Origin: Sphaerisporangium dianthi
GTDB lineage: Bacteria; Actinomycetota; Actinomycetes; Streptosporangiales; Streptosporangiaceae
Direction: 5' to 3'
DNA: 64,000 nucleotides
Assembly: GCF_042654065.1 (NCBI RefSeq)
Contig: NZ_JBHSFP010000037.1
Location: forward strand, 1 to 64,000
Shown here: one piece after another, positions 34,045-42,356 of the stretch
Numbering within the stretch: position 1 is the first letter of the stretch
How the letters are laid out: each line of letters opens with the position of its first letter
Made by a program: the position numbers and the translations under genes
The notes under the pieces: generated by a model
What the model saw: only the letters and a program-made list of their open reading frames with translations
Told to the model about the DNA's origin: nothing
The model's database searches: none

Positions 34045-34515
34045 GTGTCCGAGCAGACCGCCGATCCCGGCGTCCGGCAGCCGGTCCAGATCAGCCCGAT
34101 CGGTTACGTGGTGACCGGCTACGCCCGTCCGCAGGACGCCCCGGCGCAGGCCACCGAGAACTACCGCGAGCCCGGCCGGGTGGTCGTCCACGACGAGTAC
34201 GCCGACGGCCTGGCCGGCCTGGAGCGGTGGACGCACGTCTGGCTGCTCACCTGGCTGCACTCGCAGGACGACGACGAGGCCGGGACGCTGAAGTGCGTCC
34301 CGCGCGGCGGCGCCAGAGGCGGGACGCACCGGGGGGTGTTCTCCACCCGCTCCCCGAACCGGCCGAGCCGCCTCGGGATGAGCCTCGTCCGCGTGCTGAG
34401 CGTCGAGGGCAACGTCGTCCACTTCAACGGCGTCGACCTCGTCGACGGCACCCCGGTCCTCGACATCAAACCCTGGGTCCGCGGCACCGACACCCCTCCC
34501 GACCTCCGCGCCTGA
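34045..34515 (+). CDS. TrmO-like tRNA (t6A37) N6-methyltransferase
   Basis: A 156-residue protein of the TrmO/TsaA (UPF0066) family, which methylates t6A37 of tRNA-Thr using SAM on a beta-barrel fold. Family features are ISPIGYV at the start, GLERWTHVWLLTWLH, RGVFSTRSPNRPSRLGMS (usually RSPNRPNPIGLS) and LVDGTPVLDIKPWV. The GTG start at 34045 follows GATGAG. Monocistronic. Confidence 0.85.
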   Translation: MSEQTADPGVRQPVQISPIGYVVTGYARPQDAPAQATENYREPGRVVVHDEYADGLAGLERWTHVWLLTWLHSQDDDEAGTLKCVPRGGARGGTHRGVFSTRSPNRPSRLGMSLVRVLSVEGNVVHFNGVDLVDGTPVLDIKPWVRGTDTPPDLRA

Positions 34516-34860
34516 CCACGTCCTTCACCGGTGCGGTGAATCCGGCGGACCGCCTCGTGAAGCTGCGAGTCGCGTGATCGCGGTCAGAGACAGCAGGAAG
34601 TCGAATGGACCGGCGCTCATCTTCAGCCCCGGCGAATGGACCGCGTTTATCGGTGGCGTCAAGAACGGCGGCTTCGGCGGCTGAATCCGTCCGCCCGGGG
34701 CGATCCGCCGGCTTCGAGGGCCCTCGCCACTCCAGGGGCTCTCCGCTGTTGATGGCACCGCCGGCGACGGCTTCGGCTCCGGGGTCGGCTGGGGTGGGGT
34801 TGGTCGTCCGTGGCCGGTGGCGGTGACCTGTCGCGGCGGTGCGTGGTAGGTACTCTCGGC
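34516..34860. other. 345-base spacer without a recognised gene
   Basis: Both strands carry only low-complexity, arginine/proline-rich frames. I see no repeat, hairpin or promoter that stands out; the promoter of the gene at 34861 should be near the end. Confidence 0.5.
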
Positions 34861-35409
34861 ATGGAGTTCTTCTGTTATCACCGTGATCGGCCTGATTCCG
34901 CGGCGCTACGCGACGAGCTGCTGGAAGAGCACTGGTCCTACATGGACCGGTACGCGGCAGAGATGATCGCCCGTGGCCCGACCTTCGACCGCGACAGCGA
35001 CGCCGCCACCGGCAGCGTGCATATCGTCGATCTGCCCGATCCCTCCACCGCGCGGGCGTTCGTCTTCGACGAGCCGAACTACCAGGCGGGTGTGTACCGG
35101 GACGTGATGCTGCGCCGATGGCGCAACGTGCTGGGGCGCACCATGTGGGACTTCCCCGGCGGCCGAGACGGCGGCGACCGCTATCTGGTGCTGGGCCTCG
35201 GCTCCGGGCAGGCCGCCGACCTTGACCCGCCGCGGGACCAGGACGAACTGATCGCGTACGGGCCGCTGCTGGCGGACGACGGCGCCACATGGCTGGGCAC
35301 GGCGGTACTTCTCAGGGCGCCGGACCCCGACGCGGCGCGCGCCGTCCTGACCGTGGACCGGTACGCCGACGTCGAGGTCCACGACTGGGGGTTCGGCGGG
35401 CGGCGGTGA
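34861..35409 (+). CDS. Two-domain YCII-like protein
   Basis: A 182-residue protein with two YciI-like halves. The first is MEFFCYHRDRPDSAALRDELLEEHWSYMDRY...GSVHIVDLPDPSTARAFVFDEPNYQAGVY (DxP and the AF..DPY-like motif). The second begins near DRYLVLGLGSG and ends DRYADVEVHDWGFGGRR. The ATG at 34861 is the only sensible start. Function unknown; YciI proteins have weak hydrolase activity in a few cases. Confidence 0.8.
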   Translation: MEFFCYHRDRPDSAALRDELLEEHWSYMDRYAAEMIARGPTFDRDSDAATGSVHIVDLPDPSTARAFVFDEPNYQAGVYRDVMLRRWRNVLGRTMWDFPGGRDGGDRYLVLGLGSGQAADLDPPRDQDELIAYGPLLADDGATWLGTAVLLRAPDPDAARAVLTVDRYADVEVHDWGFGGRR

Positions 35410-35452
35410 GGAGAGGCGCATGGCGAGACGCTCGGCCGGGGCGGTCCGGCCT

Positions 35453-36034
35453 TCAACGGCGCACCCGATAGCGCAGGTGAAGCACCCGCTTTCCCTGAAT
35501 CACCACGTCGGGATCCTCCAACAGGTGCTGCGCGTGGACCGACCCGAAGTAGCGCTTGCCGGACCCGAACACGACGGGTACCACGTCCATGCGCACCTCG
35601 TCGATCAGGCCCGCGGCGAGCACCTGGCCGCCGACGTCGCCGGCGGCGACCTCGACCATGCGGTCACCCGCAAGCTCCTGCGCCTTGGCCACGGCCGCCT
35701 CGACGCCGTCGACGAAGTGAAACGGCGCCTCGGGGGCCCAGCCCTCGGGTTCCGGCCGGTGCGTCACGACGACCACGTGGTCGATGCCGCCCGGCGGCTT
35801 CCCGTCCCAGCCGTCCGTCAGGTCGAAGACGTGGCGGCCGACGATCGTGACTCCGATCTGGTCCCAGTACGGCCGGGTGTAGTCGTAGGACGTCTGCGAC
35901 ACCTTCAGCTCGCCGCTGTCGTCCAACGGGACGTCACCGCTGGACAACCAGTCGAACAGCGGTCCGGGCCGGTCATTCTCGTCCGCGACGAAGCCGTCCA
36001 CCGACACCGAGCTGTACATGACCACCTTGCCCAC
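35453..36034 (-). CDS. Dihydrofolate reductase-like (RibD C-terminal) protein 2
   Basis: A 193-residue YyaP-type DHFR-fold protein: VGKVVMYSSVSVDGFVADENDRPGPLFDWL, TIVGRHVFDLTDGWDGKPP and MVEVAAGDVGGQVLAAGLIDEVRMDVVPVVFGSGKRYF. The GTG start at 36034 follows GAGGAGGGCCCC. Paralogous in fold but not closely related to the gene at 23793. Convergent with the YCII-like gene and 65 bases downstream of the AraC gene. Confidence 0.88.
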   Translation of the reverse strand: MGKVVMYSSVSVDGFVADENDRPGPLFDWLSSGDVPLDDSGELKVSQTSYDYTRPYWDQIGVTIVGRHVFDLTDGWDGKPPGGIDHVVVVTHRPEPEGWAPEAPFHFVDGVEAAVAKAQELAGDRMVEVAAGDVGGQVLAAGLIDEVRMDVVPVVFGSGKRYFGSVHAQHLLEDPDVVIQGKRVLHLRYRVRR

Positions 36035-36099
36035 GGGGCCCTCCTCTGCTTCGGGGTGCCCCAAATTAGCGTGTCGTGAGCTGTCGCTCTTGTACGAAA

Positions 36100-36945
36100 T
36101 CAATCGGCCGGCAGCGGCCAGCCGTCCATAACGTGGCCGGGATGCTCGCGCAGGAACCGCCGCCGGACCTCGACGTACCGGGTCGGCGTGAGGCCGGTGA
36201 ACGCCCGGAACTCGTGGCCGAAGTGGGCCTGGTCGAAGTAGCCTGCGCCACCGGCGAGGTCGCCCCAGTCGATCGGTCCGGCGGGGTCGATCGCGAACAC
36301 GGTGGCGGCGAAGCGATAGGTGCGGGCCAGCCGCTTCGGCGTGACGCCGATGAGCTCCTTGAACCGCTGTGCCAGATGAGTGCTGCTGACACCGGCTGCC
36401 ACGCTCAGACCGCCGATCGCCACCGCCCCGCCGGCCGCCGCGATGACGCCGCTCGTATGGCGCACCAGCCCCAGGCCGGCGGTCTCGCACAGCCGTCGCA
36501 TCAGCTCCTCCTCGAGCAGCGTCAGCATCTCGTGCGGCCCGTCCGCCGTGGCCAGCCGGTCCCGCAGCTCGGCGACGGCGGGCCGGCCCCAAACCTGCTC
36601 CACCGTCACCGGCCGGTCACACAGCTCGGCAGCGGGCATCGGCAGGAACGGCGCCGGCCCCCACGGCTTGAAGTGCACGCCGACCGACCGGGTCCCCGGC
36701 GGATAGCCGAACTCGAAGGCGCGGGTGGGCATGGTGACCACGCAGCCGTCGGCGTACTGCGCCGTCTCGATGTCGGTGCCGGCGCGGATGCGGAACGGCG
36801 CCCCGAGGTTGACGATGAGCAACGCCGCCGGCATCGGCGGCAGCGTCAGCCGGGCGTACGGCGGCGCACCCTCCAGGTAGTAAAGGTCGTCGATCAGCCC
36901 GTCCAGCGGCGGTCGCGGCACTCTGGACACGTACTCCACGCCCAC
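36100..36945 (-). CDS. AraC-family transcriptional regulator
   Basis: A 281-residue regulator with an N-terminal cupin-like sensor region (DUF6597-type) and the AraC double helix-turn-helix at about 165-265: IGGLSVAAGVSSTHLAQRFKELIGVTPKRLARTYRF and AGYFDQAHFGHEFRAFTGLTPTRYVE. Probably controls the downstream DHFR-like gene on the same strand. Confidence 0.9.
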   Translation of the reverse strand: MGVEYVSRVPRPPLDGLIDDLYYLEGAPPYARLTLPPMPAALLIVNLGAPFRIRAGTDIETAQYADGCVVTMPTRAFEFGYPPGTRSVGVHFKPWGPAPFLPMPAAELCDRPVTVEQVWGRPAVAELRDRLATADGPHEMLTLLEEELMRRLCETAGLGLVRHTSGVIAAAGGAVAIGGLSVAAGVSSTHLAQRFKELIGVTPKRLARTYRFAATVFAIDPAGPIDWGDLAGGAGYFDQAHFGHEFRAFTGLTPTRYVEVRRRFLREHPGHVMDGWPLPAD

Positions 36946-37029
36946 AGTATCGCCGACGCCCCGCCGGCGTCGCGGGCCCGCGGCCGTGGAGGCCGCGGGC
37001 CCTTGTCGTTCGCCGGGCGGTGCGCGCTG

Positions 37030-38412
37030 TCAGGGGCGGGCGGCGATTCCGTAGGCGCGGACTTCCATGAGGTCGCCGCTGAGGTAGCCGTCGTGCGGGC
37101 TGGTCGGGCCGGCCGCGTGGGTCGGCAGGCCGCCGAAGACCACCTTGCGGATCGACGGCTCCCGCAGGGCGAGGGTGGCGAGCTCCTCGTCGTCGCTCAC
37201 GATGGACAGGGCCAGCGTGTCCTTCAGCGGCGTGATGGGGTCGCGCCGGTTCCACGGAAGCACCCACACGCACGCGAACGGCAGCTCGATGCCGCCGCCC
37301 GGGTGGTCGGGCCGGTCGCACACCAGCACGGCGGGGCGCAGCGCCGCCGAGCCGTCACCGAGGTCGGCGACCCCGCCGTCCTGGTAGAGCGGCGCGGTGG
37401 CCTCCACCGCGCCGGCCAGCCGGGACGCCAGGTGCGCGCGCATCGCCCGCGCCTGCTCGATCGGCATGACCGGCAGCTGCGCCTCGTCCGTCTGCGGCGG
37501 GGCCGCGACCAGCGCGCCGAGCCGCTGGGCCAGCGCCCGGCCGAGCTCCGCCGGGTCGGCGTCGGTGAACACCGCGCTGGTGTTCGTGCACCGCAACCCG
37601 GCGTCGTAGGCCACCGAGTCGCAGATGACGTCCAGCGCCTCGTCGGTGATCGCGCCGGTGTGCAGCACCTTGGACCTGCCCGGGCCGCGCGGCACCAGGC
37701 CGGGGTTGTCGGCGTAGCGCCGGATGGCGGCGTCGCCGCCGAACACCAGGCTGAGGTCGGCGGCCTTGACCAGCGCGTCCGCCGTGGCGTGCCCGCCGGG
37801 CAGCAGCGACAGGCGCGAGGGCTCCATGCCGGCCTCCAGCGCCGCGGCGATCAGCCGCGACGGGGTGAACGGGTCCCTGGTGCCGGGGCGCACGAGCAGC
37901 TGGTAGCCGTAGGCGAGCGCGTGCACCCACTGGGTGTGGGTGCCGGGGTTGTTGCTCGGCGCGATCACCGACAGGTTGTCGCCGCGCCGCAGCCAGACGG
38001 CCTTGATCTCCCCGGGCCCGACGTGCACCGCGGCGCCGGCCGGACGCTCGGCGGCCACGCGCAGCGGCGCGTTCGCGCAGGTCTCGGCCATGTCCACGAT
38101 CGAACGCCGCGCCACGGAGATCGGCACGCCCGCGCTGCGGGACTGCATCTCGCAGTAGTCGGCGGGCGTCAGCCCGTTGAGCGTGGCCGTGCCGAACAGC
38201 TCGCCCATGCGCTTGAAGGTCTCGGCCGGGGGCGCCTCGCCGAGCGGGCGGCGCCGAAGCTCCGCGACCGTCAGCGTGGCGGCCAGCGGCGGCGCCATGT
38301 CCACGTCGGCCAGGGGCGTGCCGTCGACGCCGCGCAGCAGCACCGTCTCGGCCGACTTGGCCGTGACGCCCGCCCGGATGAGCGGGACCTTGTACGCCGT
38401 GGCCACGGACAT
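37030..38412 (-). CDS. Aldehyde-dehydrogenase-fold acyl reductase (GriD/EhpG/LuxC-like)
   Basis: A 460-residue NAD(P)-dependent reductase with the catalytic Cys in DAGLRCTNTSAVF, the cofactor region NNPGTHTQWVHALAYGYQLLVRPGTRD and a LuxC-like architecture. In grixazone biosynthesis GriC adenylates an aryl acid and GriD reduces it to the aldehyde. This gene and the one upstream match that pair in type and order. The stop of the ligase and the ATG here overlap by one base (TGATG), so they are translated together. Last gene of the six-gene operon. The substrate acid is unknown. Confidence 0.78.
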   Translation of the reverse strand: MSVATAYKVPLIRAGVTAKSAETVLLRGVDGTPLADVDMAPPLAATLTVAELRRRPLGEAPPAETFKRMGELFGTATLNGLTPADYCEMQSRSAGVPISVARRSIVDMAETCANAPLRVAAERPAGAAVHVGPGEIKAVWLRRGDNLSVIAPSNNPGTHTQWVHALAYGYQLLVRPGTRDPFTPSRLIAAALEAGMEPSRLSLLPGGHATADALVKAADLSLVFGGDAAIRRYADNPGLVPRGPGRSKVLHTGAITDEALDVICDSVAYDAGLRCTNTSAVFTDADPAELGRALAQRLGALVAAPPQTDEAQLPVMPIEQARAMRAHLASRLAGAVEATAPLYQDGGVADLGDGSAALRPAVLVCDRPDHPGGGIELPFACVWVLPWNRRDPITPLKDTLALSIVSDDEELATLALREPSIRKVVFGGLPTHAAGPTSPHDGYLSGDLMEVRAYGIAARP

Positions 38413-39521
38413 CAGTAGACCCCCTCGATGATGGTCTCCTTGGCGGTCTCGTTCGGACGCACGTCGGAGACCTCGACGCCGAGGTGACCGTCCAGCGGCG
38501 CGCGCAGCGTGACCATGTCGCGCTCGACGGTGGGCGGCATGAACAGGTCGCGGGTCAGCGCGGTGATCTTGACGACGCCGCGCTCGTCGACCGGCACCCG
38601 GGTGGTGAGGTCGACGGGGTCGACGACGTCCACGATCGTGTACGGGTAGAAGGGGCGGAAGACGCACGGCGACGGGTCGCCCTCGACGCGGGTGCGCTGC
38701 GGGGCCATGCCCATCATGGTGTTGCCGTACGCGCCGGCGAGCCTCGCCCCGGGGAACGCCTCGTTCTCCAGCAGGCTCAGCGTCTCCGCGTCGATGCTGG
38801 TGCCGCCCCAGATGATGCCGCGCACCTTCTCGCGCAGCGGCTCGTACACGTCGGGCCGGGCGACGATCCTCTCCAGGATGCGCGGGGTGCTGGAGACGGC
38901 CTGGATGTCCTGCGACAGCAGCACGTCCCTGACCTGGTCGAGGATGTGGTCGATGTAGCGGTTCGACTCGTCCTCGCGGCCGGTGGCGATGCACCGCTTG
39001 ACCCAGCGCGGGTCCAGGTCGACGAAGTAGGCCAGAAAGCCCCGCACCTCGGTCAGGTTGCCGATGTTCTTGGCCATGACGTGCGGGCCGGTCGGCCCGA
39101 TGTGCAGCCATCCCGCCTGCTGCCCGCCGGTCGGGAAGCCCTGCTCGTCGAGGAACAGGCTCTGGTACTCGATGTTGCGCCTGCGGGAGGTGGCGTCGAC
39201 GATGCGCTTCGGCGCGCCCGTGGTGCCGCCCGACTCGTACACGCCGAAGCGACCCGGCCGGCCGAGGCTGCCGCGCGGGACGAGGGTGTGCGCGGGGATC
39301 GTGCTCCAGTCGATCTTCACGTCGGCGAAGAGCCGCTGGAGGTCGTCGTAGGTCTTGACGTCCGACAGGGGGTCGAAGCCGAACGAGGCGGCCTGCTCGA
39401 TCCAGAACCGGCTGCCGGTCGAGGGCGAGAAGTGCCACGTCATCGTCGCCACGACCAGCTCGTCGAGGTCCGGTGCCTGGTCTACGGGCGCCTCGAAGAC
39501 GGCGGCGAAGTCATCGGACAT
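38412..39521 (-). CDS. LuxE/GriC/EhpF-like AMP-forming acid ligase
   Basis: A 369-residue ANL-type enzyme of the class often labelled phenazine antibiotic biosynthesis protein (EhpF). It has the phosphate loop YESGGTTGAPKRIV, WGGTSIDAETL and AYGNTMMGM. It likely adenylates a carboxylic acid and hands it to the LuxC-like reductase encoded next, giving an aldehyde. Start ATG 39521 after AAAGGGAG, 78 bases after the FmdE-like gene, the only real gap in the operon. Confidence 0.78.
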   Translation of the reverse strand: MSDDFAAVFEAPVDQAPDLDELVVATMTWHFSPSTGSRFWIEQAASFGFDPLSDVKTYDDLQRLFADVKIDWSTIPAHTLVPRGSLGRPGRFGVYESGGTTGAPKRIVDATSRRRNIEYQSLFLDEQGFPTGGQQAGWLHIGPTGPHVMAKNIGNLTEVRGFLAYFVDLDPRWVKRCIATGREDESNRYIDHILDQVRDVLLSQDIQAVSSTPRILERIVARPDVYEPLREKVRGIIWGGTSIDAETLSLLENEAFPGARLAGAYGNTMMGMAPQRTRVEGDPSPCVFRPFYPYTIVDVVDPVDLTTRVPVDERGVVKITALTRDLFMPPTVERDMVTLRAPLDGHLGVEVSDVRPNETAKETIIEGVY

Positions 39522-39599
39522 GAAACTCCCTTTCTCAAAACGCGGGCGGGGCCCGCGGCCCGGCGCGGGCCGCGGGCCGGGGCGGGCCGCCGGCGAGGG

Positions 39600-40322
39600 T
39601 CAGTTGTGCTGGAGGTGGCCATGGCCGTGGTGGTTCTGCGCGTGCTGGTCCTGGTGGCTCGGCCCGTGGCCGTGCCCATGCCCGTGCCCGTGTCCGTGGC
39701 CCGCGTGGTCGGGCGGCAGCACCCCGCCGTGCGCGGCGAGGTGGCAGGGCGGGCACAGCATCCGGCCCCTGTGGTCGTGCAGCAGGGCGGTGCTGGTCGG
39801 CTCGTCGCAGCCGTCGCACGGAGCGTGCGGCTGCGACTTCTTGGCCGTCGGCGCGTCGTCGGCGACCGGCTCGATCAGCAGGATCTCGTCCACCGGGGCG
39901 GCGAGGATCCTCTGGACGCGCCCGGCCTGCCCCTGGGCGAAGCGGGCGCGCTCTTCGTCGGTCGCCGTGCCGCCCTCGACCTTGTGGGCCAGCGTCCAGG
40001 CCTCGTCGCCGCGGAACGCCTCGCTGCCGGGCTTGGCGGTGACCCGCAGCCCCGCGCCGTCGGAGACGCGCCAGAAGGTGAAGGCGACCTTGCCGTTGTC
40101 CTGCAGGATCATGTGGCGGTTGCCGACGGTGCATCCGGTGAGCACCTGGACGGAGTCGACGGCGCACGCGTCGGTCTCGCCGACCGTGACTATCTCGTTG
40201 TCGGCGCCGTGCCGGCCGAGGTGGGAGATGGCCACGTGCGCGATGCGCAGGCCGACTGCCGACCCCGGGCACTTGTGGCCGTGGAAGGCGGTGACCTGCG
40301 CGTAGTCCTCTATATATGTCAT
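39600..40322 (-). CDS. FmdE-like protein with zinc ribbon and His-rich tail
   Basis: A 240-residue protein of the FmdE family (a subunit-like protein of molybdenum formylmethanofuran dehydrogenase operons; true activity unknown). Residues 13-20 FHGHKCPG form the conserved His/Cys metal motif. A C4 zinc ribbon follows (CDGCDEP...CPPCHLAAHGG). The last ~35 residues are GHGHGHGHGHG-type histidine repeats that should bind Ni, Zn or another metal. ATG 40322 overlaps the JAMM gene stop by 4 bases. A metal-dependent role in the operon is likely. Confidence 0.75.
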   Translation of the reverse strand: MTYIEDYAQVTAFHGHKCPGSAVGLRIAHVAISHLGRHGADNEIVTVGETDACAVDSVQVLTGCTVGNRHMILQDNGKVAFTFWRVSDGAGLRVTAKPGSEAFRGDEAWTLAHKVEGGTATDEERARFAQGQAGRVQRILAAPVDEILLIEPVADDAPTAKKSQPHAPCDGCDEPTSTALLHDHRGRMLCPPCHLAAHGGVLPPDHAGHGHGHGHGHGHGPSHQDQHAQNHHGHGHLQHN

Positions 40323-40933
40323 CGATGGCTCTTCCTGTCGATGGCGATGGCGTGGGGGGCGGCCGGCAGCAGCCGGACGTCCGCCTCGCGGTCGTTCTGT
40401 CCCTCGTAGAAGGCGCGCACCGTGATCTGGTGCAGGTCGGTGGCCGAGACGATGAACACCCACTGGCCGGACTCCTCGGCGAGCAGCCGGTCCAGGCGGG
40501 TGCAGGTGTCGCGGCGGGGGTCCTGCGGCCACGGGACGCGGTGGGTGTGGTAGTTGCCGACCACCGCGAGACCGTGCTCGTCGCAGAAGTCCTCGGCGTC
40601 CATCAGCTCACGGGGGTGGGCGATCCATCCCCGCTGGTCGTTCGGCGTCTCCGAGGGGATGGCGTACTGGTCGACCAGTTCGTCCATGTCGTCGGCGATG
40701 TCGGGGTCACGGCGCATGTTGGCCAGGAGCGGCAGCACGGCCGCCACGTGCAGGGTGGTCCCCGCCTGGCGGCCGAGCAGGAGGCCGAACGCCTTGCGCT
40801 CGGCCACCTCTCCGTCGATGTAGTGCCCGGTGAGCTTGCGGACGACGTGCCCGGCGATGCCGGCGAACAGCGGGCGCGGCAGCGTGATCTCGCGGACGTC
40901 GGCCAGCGTGGCCCGGACCTCAGTGGTGGGCAA
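40319..40933 (-). CDS. JAMM/MPN-domain metalloprotease-like protein
   Basis: A 204-residue MPN protein. The zinc site is His129-x-His131 and Asp142 (NYHTHRVPWPQDPRRD) with Glu45 in AERKAFGLLLG as general base. The usual Ser of the HxH-x7-S-x2-D motif is Pro139, so peptidase activity may be altered. Prokaryotic JAMMs remove ubiquitin-like carriers (for example Mec+ with CysO) or process peptides, but no ubiquitin-like gene is seen here. It overlaps the lyase gene by 14 bases and the FmdE gene by 4. Confidence 0.75.
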   Translation of the reverse strand: MPTTEVRATLADVREITLPRPLFAGIAGHVVRKLTGHYIDGEVAERKAFGLLLGRQAGTTLHVAAVLPLLANMRRDPDIADDMDELVDQYAIPSETPNDQRGWIAHPRELMDAEDFCDEHGLAVVGNYHTHRVPWPQDPRRDTCTRLDRLLAEESGQWVFIVSATDLHQITVRAFYEGQNDREADVRLLPAAPHAIAIDRKSHR

Positions 40934-42356
40934 GAGCGGTCTCCTTCACCGGTTTGCCCAAAAGGCGCCTGGTCTCCGCCGCCCACGCGCGAGCCTGTGC
41001 GACGGTGTACATGGTGAGCTCGGCGGAGTGGCCGAGGTAGGAGGACACGTCGAAGATGCCGGTCAGCTCCTCCTCGCTGAGGTGCTGAGCCACGCCGTTC
41101 TGGCGGATCAGGTCCTCCAGCGGCGTGCCGCTGCTGCGCGACTCCTGGCTGAGCTCGTACACGTGCTCGTGGGCGGTCTGCTTGCCGATGTGCTTGCCGA
41201 GCGCGAGCATGAGCCGCTCGGTGACGATCTGCCCGGCGACGACCTTGGTGTTCTCCAGCAGCCGGTCGGGGTGGACCTTCAGGCCATCGACGATGAGACG
41301 GGTGATGTCACAGGCCGCGAGCGTGTAGTGCGACACCTCCGGCACGCACGCCCACTCGAGGCGCAGCGACCGGGAGTCGCGCTCGTGGTCGCCGCTCATC
41401 GCGGCCAGCGCCACGCCGACCGTGCCGGCGGACAGGCGGGCCAGCATCACGGTCTGCTCGCAGGCCTCGGGGTTGCGCTTGTGCGGCATCGTGCTGCTGC
41501 CGACACGGCCGAGCCGCCACTCCTCCTCCACCTCGCCGAACTCCGGGCGCGCAAGGAGGCGGACCTCGTCGGCGATGCGGCCCATCGTCCCGGCGACGAT
41601 CGCCAGGGTGGACACGAACTCGGCGATGCGGTCGCGGGCGACGTGCCAGGCGAGTGGCGCGGCGCTGAGCCCGAGGCGGGTGGAGAAGCCGCGCAGCAGG
41701 TCGATCGCCTGGTCGCCGAAGCCGGCCATCGTGCCGACCCCGCCGAACAGCTCGGCGGTCAGAACACGCGGGCGCAGGGCGCGCAGCCGGTCGCCGCTGC
41801 GCAGGATCTCGTCCATCCAGCCGGCGATCTTCAGGCCGAAGCCGATGGGCAGGGCCGGCTGGGCGTGCGTGCGGCCGAGCGCCACCGTCTCGGCGTGCGT
41901 CTCGGCCAGGTCGGCCAGCCGGGTGACGATCGCGAGCAACTCGTGCTCCATCGCGTCCACGACGTCGCGCATCTCCAGCGACTGGGCGGTGTCCTGGATG
42001 TCCTGGGTGGTCGCGCCGTAGTGGACGAACTCGCCGGCGCCGTCGGGGACCGAGGCCTGGAAGACCCGCAGCAGGCCGACCAGCGAGTGGCTGGTGCGCC
42101 GGATCTCGGCGCGCACGGCGCCGAGGTCGAGCCGCTCGACCTTCGCCGCCTCCGCGATCTTCCGGGCGGCGTCGGCCGGGATGATGCCGAGGGCGGCCTG
42201 CTCCAGCGCGAGCGCGGCCTCCACGTCCAGCCAGCGCTGGAAGCGGCAGCGGTCGCAGAAGATGCGGCGGCTGGCGGCGGTGCTGTAGCGGTGGCCGTAG
42301 AAGGCGGAGTCGACGATGTGGCTGCGCTCGTGGCGACACGGTTGCTCGGTGCTCAT
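40920..42356 (-). CDS. Adenylosuccinate-lyase/fumarase-superfamily enzyme
   Basis: A 478-residue member of the family that cleaves C-N bonds by beta-elimination of fumarate or forms them in reverse. It has SLVGLLRVFQ...EFVHYGATTQDIQDTA, GRTHAQPALPIGFG and the signature GSSTMPHKRNP. An N-terminal extension carries His/Cys residues (CRHERSHIVDS, CDRCRF). Housekeeping PurB is normally with purine genes, so here it is more likely a specialised lyase like those making nitrite or hydrazine units. ATG 42356 overlaps the dehydrogenase stop (ATGA). Confidence 0.8.
   Translation of the reverse strand: MSTEQPCRHERSHIVDSAFYGHRYSTAASRRIFCDRCRFQRWLDVEAALALEQAALGIIPADAARKIAEAAKVERLDLGAVRAEIRRTSHSLVGLLRVFQASVPDGAGEFVHYGATTQDIQDTAQSLEMRDVVDAMEHELLAIVTRLADLAETHAETVALGRTHAQPALPIGFGLKIAGWMDEILRSGDRLRALRPRVLTAELFGGVGTMAGFGDQAIDLLRGFSTRLGLSAAPLAWHVARDRIAEFVSTLAIVAGTMGRIADEVRLLARPEFGEVEEEWRLGRVGSSTMPHKRNPEACEQTVMLARLSAGTVGVALAAMSGDHERDSRSLRLEWACVPEVSHYTLAACDITRLIVDGLKVHPDRLLENTKVVAGQIVTERLMLALGKHIGKQTAHEHVYELSQESRSSGTPLEDLIRQNGVAQHLSEEELTGIFDVSSYLGHSAELTMYTVAQARAWAAETRRLLGKPVKETALAHH

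Noticed and set aside
36100..36945. AraC gene as regulator of the operon at 37-43.6 kb
   Set aside because: It is on the same strand but downstream of the operon end, and the nearer target is the DHFR-like gene.
40920..42356. Housekeeping purB
   Set aside because: It overlaps pathway-type genes on both sides and has an atypical Cys/His N-terminus, so I treated it as a specialised lyase; this is not certain.
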